Assembly: GCF_027921765.1 (NCBI RefSeq)
Contig: NZ_BSEJ01000003.1
Location: 186,001 to 250,000 of the forward strand
DNA length: 64,000 nucleotides
Direction: 5' to 3'
Source: Microbacterium barkeri
GTDB lineage: Bacteria > Actinomycetota > Actinomycetes > Actinomycetales > Microbacteriaceae
This document shows positions 45,966 to 54,440 of this stretch, one piece after another. Position 1 is the stretch's first letter. The number at the start of each line of letters is the position of its first letter. The position numbers and the translations under genes were made by a program. The notes under the pieces are model-generated. The model saw only the letters and a program-made list of their open reading frames with translations, was not told the origin of the DNA and did no database searches.

Positions 45966-46226
45966 ATGCTGCAGAACCTCACCGGATGGCACGCTCTCGT
46001 CATCCTCGCCGTCGTCGTCCTCATCTTCGGGGCGGCCAAGCTGCCCGCGCTCGCGAAGAGCGTGGGGCAGTCCGTGAACATCCTCAAGAAGGAGGTCGCC
46101 GAGCCTGCCTCGGAGCCCTCGACGTCAGAGCAGCACGCGACCGCCGCGCCTGTGGCGCAGGCTGACGGCTTGCCGTCCACCCGCCCTCTCGCGGCCGTCG
46201 CGTCGGCGGAGCGGCAGATCCCATGA
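45966..46226 (+). CDS. tatA: Twin-arginine translocase subunit TatA
   Basis: 86 residues: one membrane helix (ALVILAVVVLIFGAAKLPAL), the hinge G-A-A-K-L-P, then an amphipathic helix ALAKSVGQSVNILKKEV and a short polar tail. The canonical F-G-x-x-x-L-P motif is present. 32 nt after the dioxygenase-like gene and overlapping tatC (ATGA), so all belong to one transcript. Confidence 0.9.
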   Translation: MLQNLTGWHALVILAVVVLIFGAAKLPALAKSVGQSVNILKKEVAEPASEPSTSEQHATAAPVAQADGLPSTRPLAAVASAERQIP

Positions 46227-47008
46227 CCGCGGCCACCGTCGCGCGGGGCCGCATGCCCCTCGCGCAGCACCTCGGCGAGGCGCGCCGCCGCGCCGTCCGC
46301 GCGTCGGTGGCGCTCGTCGTCGGAGCGATCCTCGGCTACGTGCTCTCGGATCAGATCCTCGACATCCTGCGCACGCCCGTCGCCGCGCTCGCCGAATCGC
46401 GGGATGCGGCGCTCAACTACGACAGCGTGACCGGCGCCTTCGATCTCCGCCTCAAGATCGCGCTCTTCGCGGGCGTGGTCCTCTCGAGCCCTGTCTGGCT
46501 GTATGAGCTGTTCGCGTTCCTCAGCCCTGGTCTCACCCGCAGGGAGAAGGCGTACACCTTCGGCTTCCTCGGAGCCGCCGCGCCGCTCTTCGCGGCAGGG
46601 TGCTTCATGGGCTTCTCGGTGTTCCCGCACATGGTGGAGCTGCTGGCGGGCTTCGCCTCCGAAGAGGACAGCACGATCCTCCTCGCCTCGCACTACTTCG
46701 ACTTCGTGATGAAGATCATCGTCGCCACCGGGGTCGCGTTCGTGCTGCCCGTCTTCATCGTGATGTTCAACCTCCTCGGTGTGCTCTCGGCGAGGACGAT
46801 CGCGAAGTCCTGGCGCATCTGCATCGTGGCGATCATGACCTTCAGCGCGATGGTGACGCCGTCGGCCGACGTCCTGTCGATGTTCCTCATCGCGATCCCG
46901 ATGTGCGCCCTGTTCGCCGCGGCGTATCTCGTCGCGTACCTCCACGACCGCCGCGTCGCCCGGCGCATCGCGCGCCTCGAGACCGCACCAGTGCCCGTCA
47001 CGGCATAG
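46223..47008 (+). CDS. tatC: Twin-arginine translocase subunit TatC
   Basis: 261 residues with six membrane helices. Starts MTAATVARGRMPLAQHLGEA; the signal-binding cytoplasmic N-terminal motif H-L-x-E-x-R-R is present as QHLGEARRR. FAFLSPGLTRREKAY corresponds to the conserved F-x-x-P-G-L loop, and FVLPVFIVMFNLLGVLS is typical. It recognises the Arg-Arg signal. Length fits the family. Confidence 0.92.
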   Translation: MTAATVARGRMPLAQHLGEARRRAVRASVALVVGAILGYVLSDQILDILRTPVAALAESRDAALNYDSVTGAFDLRLKIALFAGVVLSSPVWLYELFAFLSPGLTRREKAYTFGFLGAAAPLFAAGCFMGFSVFPHMVELLAGFASEEDSTILLASHYFDFVMKIIVATGVAFVLPVFIVMFNLLGVLSARTIAKSWRICIVAIMTFSAMVTPSADVLSMFLIAIPMCALFAAAYLVAYLHDRRVARRIARLETAPVPVTA

Positions 47009-47019
47009 GAGGACCCGTC

Positions 47020-47664
47020 ATGTTCGGTCTGACCTTCGAGAAGCTCCTCGTCATCGCCCTTATCGCTGCCGTGATCGTCGGCCCGACCCGCCTCCCGCAC
47101 TACGCGCAGCGGGTGGCCGAGCTCATCCGCTCCGTGCGCTCGTTCCTCGACGCAGCCCGCGAACGGACCGAGGCCGAGACCGGCATCTCGCTCGAGGAGT
47201 GGAAGGCGATGGACCCCCGCCGCTACGATCCCCGACGCATCGTCCGCGACGCCCTCGACCCGGCAGCGGAGGAGAGCCGCGCCGACGAGGTTCCGAGCGC
47301 CGAGGCGGTCAGGGAGACCGTCGTGGGCCCGGCGCGCGCCGGAGGGGACGAGCACCCCGATCCCGCGGGAGTCGTCCTCGGCTCCGAAATGCAGCAGGTG
47401 CGGGTGATCCGGCCGGTTGCCGCCGATGAGACCGTCGCGGAGCCTCCGGAGGGGCGCGAGCCCGCGAGGCGGCGGAAGTGGGTCGTCGTGGGCGGCAGCT
47501 CTGGCCATCCGAAGCGCGTGCTCGTGGACATCGACGACGAGCCGACGGTTGGGGACACCGAGACTGGCGCGGCGCCCCAGGGCACCGACTCCCGTGCGAC
47601 GCCTGAGGCGGTCGCTGCGCCTGCGGAGTCCGAGAAGATCACGGCGTCGGCCGACGCAGCCTAG
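47020..47664 (+). CDS. tatB: TatB-like translocase subunit
   Basis: 214 residues. One N-terminal helix MFGLTFEKLLVIALIAAVIV, the hinge GPTRLPHYA, a long amphipathic helix (QRVAELIRSVRSFLDAARER) and an extended disordered tail. The longer second helix and tail point to TatB rather than TatA. The stop codon shares the sequence CTAG (47661-47664) with the stop of the convergent gene. Confidence 0.82.
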   Translation: MFGLTFEKLLVIALIAAVIVGPTRLPHYAQRVAELIRSVRSFLDAARERTEAETGISLEEWKAMDPRRYDPRRIVRDALDPAAEESRADEVPSAEAVRETVVGPARAGGDEHPDPAGVVLGSEMQQVRVIRPVAADETVAEPPEGREPARRRKWVVVGGSSGHPKRVLVDIDDEPTVGDTETGAAPQGTDSRATPEAVAAPAESEKITASADAA

Positions 47665-48776
47665 ACGTCCGGCGACCCGATGCTGATCGCGGCGGAGCCG
47701 TCGGGCAGGATGTCGATGGCCCCGTCGATCGTGAAGGTCACGTCCTGGCTCACGTGGAAGATCGAGCCGTCGTAGATCGACTGCACGTCCATCTCGATGT
47801 GGGCGATCGCGCCGGCTGGCGCGATCGCCCAGTACGCGCCGTCCGGCACGACGGCGACATTCGGCTGCGCGGCGATCGACCAGGTCGGCGGGGTGATCAC
47901 GCGCTCGTAGGTCTCGTAGCCGAAAGGGCAGCCGGTCGGCTGAAGCACCCGCTGCGTCGTGCACTGCTCGAGGAAGTCGTGCACCTGACCCGTGATGATG
48001 TCGTTGAACTCGTCGGTCGGGCGCGCCTGCACGTCGACGGGGACCGCCGCGAGGGACTGCTGCGCGAGCGCGCGGACGGGCGCGGCCTGCGCGGCCGACG
48101 TGTCGACCGAGACGGCGTACGCGCCCGGCGCGAACACGAGCATCGAGACCGGATCGAGGGGCGCGGCGTCGGCCCCGTCGGGCGAGACCTGCCGCTTGTC
48201 GAGCTCGAACCCGTTGACCGTGAAGCGCATCGAGCCGCGCACCGTCACATCGAGCACGGCGAGTGGCGTCGTCTCGAAGCGCCAGGCCGGGACGAGGCCC
48301 GACCATCCGTCCTGCTCGACGCGGAACGTGGAGCGCCCTTCCTGGCCTGCCGCGGAGAACGAGAGGGTCACCTCGACGACGCCCTCCGACATCCGCGACG
48401 CGATCACCTTCACGTCGCCGAGGTCGTCGGACAGCGCCGATCCGCGCAGCAGCGCGTCGCTCACGGTCGTCGGGATCCCGGCGGCCTCGAGATCCGCCGA
48501 GTCGACGGCGACGCCGGGGATCGTGAGCGCGTCGGCCGCGCGCCCGTCGGCGAGCATCCCGACGTACCGCTCCACGAAGGCCTCCGGGCCCCAGAAGACG
48601 CGATACAGGGCCGCGAAGCCCGCGGCGATCGCCGCGACGAGGAGCAGCCCGACGACGACGAAGCCCGCCACCTCGGCGGTGCGCCCCCGTTCGCGCCGGC
48701 GGATGGCCGTGGCCGGGGAGGGCGCGTCGGCCGACCCTCCGCGCGAGGGCGCGGCGTCGGTCACGGCCTGCTCCAT
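47661..48776 (-). CDS. Single-pass membrane protein of unknown function
   Basis: 371 residues from ATG 48776. A short cytoplasmic Arg-rich segment (IRRRERGRTAEVAG), one transmembrane helix (about 38-60, FVVVGLLLVAAIAAGFAALY), then an extracytoplasmic region of alternating strands. Two Cys (EQCTTQ and TGCPFGY) could form a disulfide. No domain I can name. It appears to be leaderless (TAGACT 6 nt before ATG). It ends inside the shared CTAG with tatB. Confidence 0.6.
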   Translation of the reverse strand: MEQAVTDAAPSRGGSADAPSPATAIRRRERGRTAEVAGFVVVGLLLVAAIAAGFAALYRVFWGPEAFVERYVGMLADGRAADALTIPGVAVDSADLEAAGIPTTVSDALLRGSALSDDLGDVKVIASRMSEGVVEVTLSFSAAGQEGRSTFRVEQDGWSGLVPAWRFETTPLAVLDVTVRGSMRFTVNGFELDKRQVSPDGADAAPLDPVSMLVFAPGAYAVSVDTSAAQAAPVRALAQQSLAAVPVDVQARPTDEFNDIITGQVHDFLEQCTTQRVLQPTGCPFGYETYERVITPPTWSIAAQPNVAVVPDGAYWAIAPAGAIAHIEMDVQSIYDGSIFHVSQDVTFTIDGAIDILPDGSAAISIGSPDV

Positions 48777-48782
48777 GCGGCC

Positions 48783-48788
48783 AGTCTA
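48783..48788 (-). promoter_or_regulatory. Leaderless -10 box TAGACT
   Basis: TAGACT on the minus strand, 6 nt, then ATG 48776. Confidence 0.55.
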
Positions 48789-48856
48789 GGAACGACACGC
48801 CGCGCGGAGCCTGCGAACGGCTGTGGAGTGCCGGAACCGGGCCGCGTTCACCTCTC

Positions 48857-48862
48857 TACGAT
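48857..48862 (+). promoter_or_regulatory. Leaderless -10 box TACGAT of the helicase gene
   Basis: TACGAT, 6 nt (GGAAGG), then GTG 48869. Confidence 0.5.
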
Positions 48863-48868
48863 GGAAGG

Positions 48869-50245
48869 GTGACCGCACCTGCTCTGTCGGCGGAGCAGGA
48901 AGCCCTGTTCCGCCTCATCGAGGACACGCGCGAGCATGTCTTCATCACGGGGCGCGCGGGCACGGGCAAGTCGACCCTGCTGCGCCACCTGACGTGGCAC
49001 ACGAGCAAGCAGATCGCGATCTGCGCGCCCACGGGCGTCGCGGCGCTCAACGTCGAGGGCCAGACCATCCACTCGCTCTTCAAGCTCCCGATCGGGCTCA
49101 TCGCCGACCAGGATCTCGAGCAGAGCGACGCGACCCGCAAGCTGCTCAACGCGATCGACACGCTCGTGATCGACGAGATCTCGATGGTCAACGCCGACCT
49201 CATGGATGCCATCGACCGGTCGCTCCGCCAGGCGCGCGGCCGACGCCGCGAGCCGTTCGGCGGCGTGCAGGTGGTCATGTTCGGCGACCCCTACCAGCTC
49301 GCCCCCGTCCCGCCCCGCGGCGACGAGGCGCGCTACATCGCCGATCACTACCGCTCGTTCTGGTTCTTCGACGCCCACGTGTGGGCCGGTGCCGAGCCGG
49401 GCGGCGACGGGCTCATCGACCTGGGGCGCCACGGCGCGGATCTGCACATCCGCGAGCTCACCCACATCCACCGTCAGTCCGACGACGGGTTCAAGGCGAT
49501 GCTGAACGCGGTCCGGTACGGGCGCGTCACCGCCGACATCGCCGAGAAGCTCAACCGCGCGGGCGCGCGCACTCCGCCCTCCGACCCCTCCGATCCCGTG
49601 ATCACGCTCGCGACGCGCAACGACCGCGTGAACGCGATCAACGCGAAGCACCTCGCCGCCCTGGCCGGGAGAGAGCAGACCGCGGTCGCCGAGATCAGCG
49701 GCGACTTCGGCCGCGGCGACGTGTACCCGGCTGACGAGCAGCTCAAGCTCAAGGTCGGCGCGCAGGTGATGTTCCTCCGCAACGACGTGTCGGGCCCCGA
49801 CGGGCCGCGCTGGGTGAACGGCACGATCGGCATCGTCACCCGCATCATGGGCGACTCCGTGCGCGTCGAGGTCGACGGCGAGGAGTTCGACGTCGAGCCG
49901 ACCGTGTGGGAGAAGCACCGCTACTCGTACGACGCGGCGTCGAAGAAGCTCAGCCGCGACGTGGTCGCCGAGTTCACGCAGTTCCCGCTCCGCCTCGCGT
50001 GGGCCGTCACGATCCACAAGTCGCAGGGGAAGACCTACGACCGCGCGATCGTCGATCTCGGCTCGGGCGCCTTCGCCCCCGGGCAGACGTACGTCGCCCT
50101 CTCGCGCCTCACGTCGCTCGACGGCCTGTACCTCACCCGTCCGCTGCGGCCATCCGACATCCGCGTCGACGAGGACGTCCGCCGGTTCATGCGGGCCGCG
50201 TGGGAGCGCGACGCGGCGGGCATGCGCTCGGCGGCGACGGGCTGA
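48869..50245 (+). CDS. PIF1/RecD-like superfamily 1 DNA helicase
   Basis: 458 residues. Walker A GRAGTGKST (28-36), motif Ia ICAPTGVAAL, Walker B IDEISM (101-106), motif III FGDPYQLAPVPP, motif V/VI WAVTIHKSQGKTYDRAIVDL and TYVALSRLTSLDGLYL. This is the bacterial PIF1-like 5'-3' helicase family, involved in replication-fork or G-quadruplex processing. It has no accessory nuclease domain and stands alone with its own promoter. Cellular role inferred from the family. Confidence 0.88.
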   Translation: MTAPALSAEQEALFRLIEDTREHVFITGRAGTGKSTLLRHLTWHTSKQIAICAPTGVAALNVEGQTIHSLFKLPIGLIADQDLEQSDATRKLLNAIDTLVIDEISMVNADLMDAIDRSLRQARGRRREPFGGVQVVMFGDPYQLAPVPPRGDEARYIADHYRSFWFFDAHVWAGAEPGGDGLIDLGRHGADLHIRELTHIHRQSDDGFKAMLNAVRYGRVTADIAEKLNRAGARTPPSDPSDPVITLATRNDRVNAINAKHLAALAGREQTAVAEISGDFGRGDVYPADEQLKLKVGAQVMFLRNDVSGPDGPRWVNGTIGIVTRIMGDSVRVEVDGEEFDVEPTVWEKHRYSYDAASKKLSRDVVAEFTQFPLRLAWAVTIHKSQGKTYDRAIVDLGSGAFAPGQTYVALSRLTSLDGLYLTRPLRPSDIRVDEDVRRFMRAAWERDAAGMRSAATG

Positions 50246-50336
50246 GCGCCGCGGAACGTCACGGTTCTGCATCCTCGCCGGGATCCCGGGCAAGGGTCGC
50301 CTAAACTCGACCTCGGAGCAACTGGGGGGTTGTGGA

Positions 50337-51602
50337 ATGCGGAAATCCACTGTGCGCGCGCGGATGGCGCGCGCCTCGGCGGTCCTCGCGGGACTCGCGG
50401 CGATCGCGCTCGCGGCGTCCGGCTGCACGGCGAGCGCTGCGGCTGCCGGATCGGAGGTGCCGATCGCCTCGTCGGAGCTTCCGAAGAAGACCGTCGAGCA
50501 GCTCGAGGCGGCGGTGGACCACGCGATGCAGGGTGCCGGAGCATCGGGCGCCCTCGTCTCGGTCTGGATCCCGTGGGCCGGGGCCTGGGTCGAGGGCATC
50601 GGCACGACCGGCCCCGACTCGGACGAGCCCGTCACGACCGACATGCGCTTCCGCGTCGGCGAGGTCACCCGGGCGATGACGTGCGACGTGCTCTACCGGG
50701 TCGCCGACGAGGGCGTCGTCGCCCTCGACGACCCCGTGAGCGAGTGGGTGTCGAGCGTTCCCAATCTCTCCGACATCACCCTCCAGCAGCTCTGCGACGG
50801 CACGTCGGGCCTCGGCGACGGCCGCGACCGCCTCTCCCCGCAGTTCACGGCCACGCCGAAGCGCGAGTGGAACCCGCGTGAGCTCGCCGCGACCGGCATC
50901 GCCGAGCGCGGGCGCGTGGGCGCTGAGGTCCGCGACTCGGACGCTGGGTACATCCTCCTCGGCATGGCCCTCGAGCACGCCACCCGCGAGAGCATGCACA
51001 CGCTGTTCGAGGAGTACCTCGCCGAGCCGCTCGACCTGACCGCGACCGAGCTCCCCAAGGACGCGGCCGCCGAGCCGGGGGAGCCGGCATTGCGCGGCTG
51101 GATCTCGGACGGCGCGGATCGCGAGGCCGGCTGCGTCGCGCCGACGGAGTACACGACGAGCTCGTCGAGCATCGGCTTCACCGACTCGGGCGCGACGAGC
51201 ACGATCGGCGATCTCGCCCGCTTCGGGCAGTCGCTCGCGCTCGCGTCGATCGACGATGAGGGCGAGCGCACGGAGCGCTGGTCGAAGGCGCTGCCCTACG
51301 AGGGCGACGACTACGTCAGCGGCGCGTACATCGCGGGCAGCCTCGTCGGCCAGAAGGGCGCGGCGCTCGGGTACCTGACGAGCGTGTACGCCGACCCGCA
51401 GACGGGCATGACCGTCGCCGTCGCGCTCAACAACTCGGCCGCCGGCGCGGATCTCGTGGGCGCGCTCGCGAAGGAGCTCGCGGCGATCGCGTCGAAGGCG
51501 CCGGCCGCGGACGGCCAGGAGCAGCCCGAGTTCGGCCTCCCGTGGACCGCGGAGGACTTCCACGCCGTCGTCGCCGAGAAGGCGGTCTGCCCGATCGACT
51601 GA
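50337..51602 (+). CDS. Beta-lactamase-fold lipoprotein lacking catalytic residues
   Basis: 421 residues; lipobox ASGC with C30. The fold is that of class C beta-lactamases/DD-peptidases, and alignment landmarks are readable, but every active-site motif is altered. The S-x-x-K position reads FRVG-E109-VT-R112, the Y-x-N position reads D200-S-D202 (DSDAGYILLG), and the H/K-T-G position reads VGQKGAALGY. Hydrolysis is therefore not expected; a binding or scaffolding role at the outer membrane face is more likely. TAAACT at about 50304 could be its -10 and GGGGGG acts as ribosome site. Monocistronic. Confidence 0.78.
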   Translation: MRKSTVRARMARASAVLAGLAAIALAASGCTASAAAAGSEVPIASSELPKKTVEQLEAAVDHAMQGAGASGALVSVWIPWAGAWVEGIGTTGPDSDEPVTTDMRFRVGEVTRAMTCDVLYRVADEGVVALDDPVSEWVSSVPNLSDITLQQLCDGTSGLGDGRDRLSPQFTATPKREWNPRELAATGIAERGRVGAEVRDSDAGYILLGMALEHATRESMHTLFEEYLAEPLDLTATELPKDAAAEPGEPALRGWISDGADREAGCVAPTEYTTSSSSIGFTDSGATSTIGDLARFGQSLALASIDDEGERTERWSKALPYEGDDYVSGAYIAGSLVGQKGAALGYLTSVYADPQTGMTVAVALNNSAAGADLVGALAKELAAIASKAPAADGQEQPEFGLPWTAEDFHAVVAEKAVCPID

Positions 51603-51614
51603 CGTCGACGGCGC

Positions 51615-52679
51615 CTACTCCGCGTCGCCGCGCTGCCGGCGCTCGCGGGTGATCAGCGTGATGGCCATCGCGACGGCGACGCCGAGCACGGTCTCGATCG
51701 CGCGGTCCGCCATGAGCTGCGCCACCGGCAGCGGATGGCCGAGCTGCACCATGCACAGCGCGAGCGGTGTGATGAAGAGCAGCGCGACCGTGTAGTTCCG
51801 GCCGATGAACAGCTCGGCGCCGAGCTGCATCACCGCGATGATGAGGATGAGGGCGAGCGGCGGCGGCGCGAAGGCCAGCACGGCCCACGTGATGAGCACG
51901 CCGACGAGGGTTCCGACGACGCGCTGCGTGCCGCGGAGGAGGCGCGCGGATGCCGTCGGCGCCGCCATCGGGACGACGACCGAGACGATCGCCCAGTACG
52001 GATGGCCGATGCCGATCGCGGTCGCGACGGAGCCCGCGAGCACGACGCCGAGGCCGTACCGGACGAGGTAGTGCCGCAGCGGCCACTCGGGGCCGTCGCC
52101 AGGCAGGGTGCCGGGGTCCGCGGGGCGGCGCGGCCAGGTCTGCGCGACGCGCGCGATGTGGCGCCGCCAGAGGTGGCGACCGAGCGAGGTCAGATAGGTG
52201 AGCGCGAGGCTCAGCGCGAGGGCGGCGGCCGACACGAGCGCGGCGGGCACGAGGTCGGCGACGGTGCGGGCGGTCGAGGCGCACGCGCCGAGCGCGAAGA
52301 CGTGGAAGAGCACGCCGGGCGGGTGCCAGTTGCGTCGGTGCGAGACGACCGCGATCCCGGTCGCGAACACGGCCGCGACCGGGATGAGCAGCCACTCCCG
52401 TCCGGGCGAGAGCGCCACCGCGACGCCGAGGAGGATCGCGAGGATGAGCGTCAGCCCCGCCTCCGCCTGCGACCGCAGCCGCTCCGGGAGGGGGAGGGTC
52501 CGGCCGAAGATCGACGACAGCGCGCCGAACGACGCGTACATCGCCCAGTCGAGCCGGTCGGCTCCCCAGAGCACGAGGAGCGGCAGCAGCACGGACAGCG
52601 CCGCCCGGATGGCCACGGTCCACTCCCCGCGCGCCGGCTGGATGCGGAAGAGGTCGCGCAGGAAGGAGGGAGGAGCCAT
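51615..52679 (-). CDS. FUSC family aromatic-acid-exporter-like membrane protein
   Basis: 354 residues with two clusters of membrane helices (about 25-150 and 205-345) around a central cytoplasmic loop (HLWRRHIARVAQTWPRRPAD). The second cluster carries the FUSC landmark GTQRVVGTLVGVLITWAVL after SARLLR and YWAIVSVVVPM. Family members include AaeB-type exporters of aromatic acids and bacterial fusaric-acid resistance proteins. Substrate unknown. It ends 13 bp after the convergent lipoprotein gene. Confidence 0.8.
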   Translation of the reverse strand: MAPPSFLRDLFRIQPARGEWTVAIRAALSVLLPLLVLWGADRLDWAMYASFGALSSIFGRTLPLPERLRSQAEAGLTLILAILLGVAVALSPGREWLLIPVAAVFATGIAVVSHRRNWHPPGVLFHVFALGACASTARTVADLVPAALVSAAALALSLALTYLTSLGRHLWRRHIARVAQTWPRRPADPGTLPGDGPEWPLRHYLVRYGLGVVLAGSVATAIGIGHPYWAIVSVVVPMAAPTASARLLRGTQRVVGTLVGVLITWAVLAFAPPPLALILIIAVMQLGAELFIGRNYTVALLFITPLALCMVQLGHPLPVAQLMADRAIETVLGVAVAMAITLITRERRQRGDAE

Positions 52680-52701
52680 CCCCTCTATTCTCCTCCTGCG
52701 G

Positions 52702-53880
52702 TCAGGCCGCGACCGCGACCGCGTCGGCGGCGACCCGGGTGCGCGCCATCCCGGCTGCCACGGCGAGCACGGCCAGGGCGGCGGCGGTCATCGCGGCGCC
52801 GACCCAGATCGGCGCGGTGTAGCCGAGGCCCGCGGTGATCGCGACGCCTCCGGCCCACGCGCCGAGCGCGTTGCCGACGTTGAACGCGCCGATGTTCGCG
52901 CCCGAGGCGAGCGTCGGAGCCTGGCCGGCATACGCCATGATGCGGCTCTGGAGGCCCGGGACGGTGCCGAAGCCGAAGCCGCCCATGAGGAAGAGGGCGA
53001 CGACGGTCGCGATCTGCGATCCGGCGAGCAGGGCGAAGAGCGCGAGCACGACGACGAGCGCCGCGGTGAAGACGATGAGCGTCCGGTCGATCGCGCGGTC
53101 GGCGAGCCGCCCGCCGACGCCGTTGCCGAGCACGAGGCCGGCCCCGAACACCACGAGCAGCCAGGGCACGGCGCCTGCCGCGAAGCCGCTGACCTCGGTG
53201 AGCGTGTACGCGATGTACGTGAAGGCGCCGAACATGCCGCCGAACGCGAGGACCGTGACGACGAGCGAGAGCCAGACCTGGGACGAGCGGAACGCACGCA
53301 GCTCGCGGTGCAGGCTCACGCGCTCCTCGGGAGCGGGGATGGCCGGGACGAGGGCCGCGACGCCTGCGAGCGCGATGAGGCCGATCGCGGAGATCGCCCA
53401 GAACGTGGAGCGCCAGCCGAGCTCCTGGCCGAGGAACGTGCCGAACGGCACGCCCAGCACGTTCGCGGCCGTGAGGCCCGTGAACATGATGGCGATCGCG
53501 CCGGCCTTCTTCTCGGGCGCGACCAGGCCCGCGGCGACGACCGAGCCGATGCCGAAGAACGCGCCGTGACAGAGCGCGGCGAGGACGCGCCCGGCCATGG
53601 CGGTGGCGTAGTCGGGTGCGAGCGCGGTGAGCGCGTTGCCGAGGATGAAGAGGACGACGAGGCTGAGGAGCACGGCCTTGCGGGGCAGTCGGATGGTCGC
53701 GGCCGTGAGGAGGAGGGCGCCGACCACGACGCTGAGCGCGTAGCCCGAGATGAGCCATCCGGCGGCCGCCTCCGAGACGGCGAAGTCGCGCGCCACCTCG
53801 GGCAGCAGGCCCATGATGACGAATTCCGTGAGTCCGATGCCGAAGGCGCCGATGGCGAGGGCGATCAGTCCGAGGGGCAT
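52702..53880 (-). CDS. MFS drug/sugar exporter (AraJ/Cmx-like)
   Basis: 392 residues, twelve hydrophobic helices. Motif A of the DHA1 group is altered but LTEFVIMGLLPEVARDFAVS near the N-terminus and ISGYALSVVVGALLLTA are typical of AraJ/Cmx exporters, as is VPFGTFLGQELGWRSTFW. AGGAG 10 nt before ATG 53880. It is transcribed divergently from a MarR regulator 110 bp away, the usual layout for a repressor-controlled efflux pump. Confidence 0.87.
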   Translation of the reverse strand: MPLGLIALAIGAFGIGLTEFVIMGLLPEVARDFAVSEAAAGWLISGYALSVVVGALLLTAATIRLPRKAVLLSLVVLFILGNALTALAPDYATAMAGRVLAALCHGAFFGIGSVVAAGLVAPEKKAGAIAIMFTGLTAANVLGVPFGTFLGQELGWRSTFWAISAIGLIALAGVAALVPAIPAPEERVSLHRELRAFRSSQVWLSLVVTVLAFGGMFGAFTYIAYTLTEVSGFAAGAVPWLLVVFGAGLVLGNGVGGRLADRAIDRTLIVFTAALVVVLALFALLAGSQIATVVALFLMGGFGFGTVPGLQSRIMAYAGQAPTLASGANIGAFNVGNALGAWAGGVAITAGLGYTAPIWVGAAMTAAALAVLAVAAGMARTRVAADAVAVAA

Positions 53881-53990
53881 GAAGGGGTCTCCTGGTATGC
53901 TCGGTTTACTTGCACGCGCGGGATTTTGCGGCGGCCCGAGAAATACTGCCACACGCGGATACAACGCGCAAGCAACTATCTGGAGGAGAC

Positions 53991-54440
53991 ATGGGAATCG
54001 CCGACGACGCGGTCGAGGTGCGCGCGCAGGGATGGCGCACGCTCGCGGCCCTGCATGGCCTCATCGAGACCGCCCTCGAGCGCGCGCTCGCGACATCCGT
54101 CGAGCTCTCGGTCGTCGAGTACACGGTGCTCGACGCGCTGAGCCGTCAGGACGGATGGCACATGCGGATGCAGCAGCTCGCGGGCGCCGCCGCCCTGAGC
54201 GCGAGCGCGACGACGCGGCTCGTGAACCGGCTCGAGGACCGCGGGCTGCTCACGCGCGTCCTCTGCGCGGACGACCGCCGCGGCATCTACACCGAGCTCA
54301 CGCCCGCCGGGCGCGATCTCTTCCAGCGGGCGCGCCCCATCCACGACGAGACGCTCGAGCGCGTGCTGGACGAGGCCGCTGCACGACCCGAGCTCGCTCC
54401 GGTCGTGCACGCGCTGCAGGCTGCGCCCGTCTCAGCGTAG
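53991..54440 (+). CDS. MarR family transcriptional regulator
   Basis: 149 residues from ATG 53991, chosen for GGAGGAGAC just upstream. Winged helix: LSVVEYTVLDALSRQDGWHM, MQQLAGAAALSASATTRLVN, and the wing VLCADDRRGIYTELTPAGRD. Likely represses the divergent MFS gene. The gap between them holds the loose inverted pair TTGCACGCGCG and CGCGCAAGCAA (about 53909 and 53965), possible half-sites. It converges on jetC with a 9-bp overlap. Confidence 0.88.
   Translation: MGIADDAVEVRAQGWRTLAALHGLIETALERALATSVELSVVEYTVLDALSRQDGWHMRMQQLAGAAALSASATTRLVNRLEDRGLLTRVLCADDRRGIYTELTPAGRDLFQRARPIHDETLERVLDEAAARPELAPVVHALQAAPVSA

Noticed and set aside
50337..51602. Functional beta-lactamase or resistance gene
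   Set aside because: The nucleophile Ser, the Lys, the Tyr and the K-T-G triad are all replaced.
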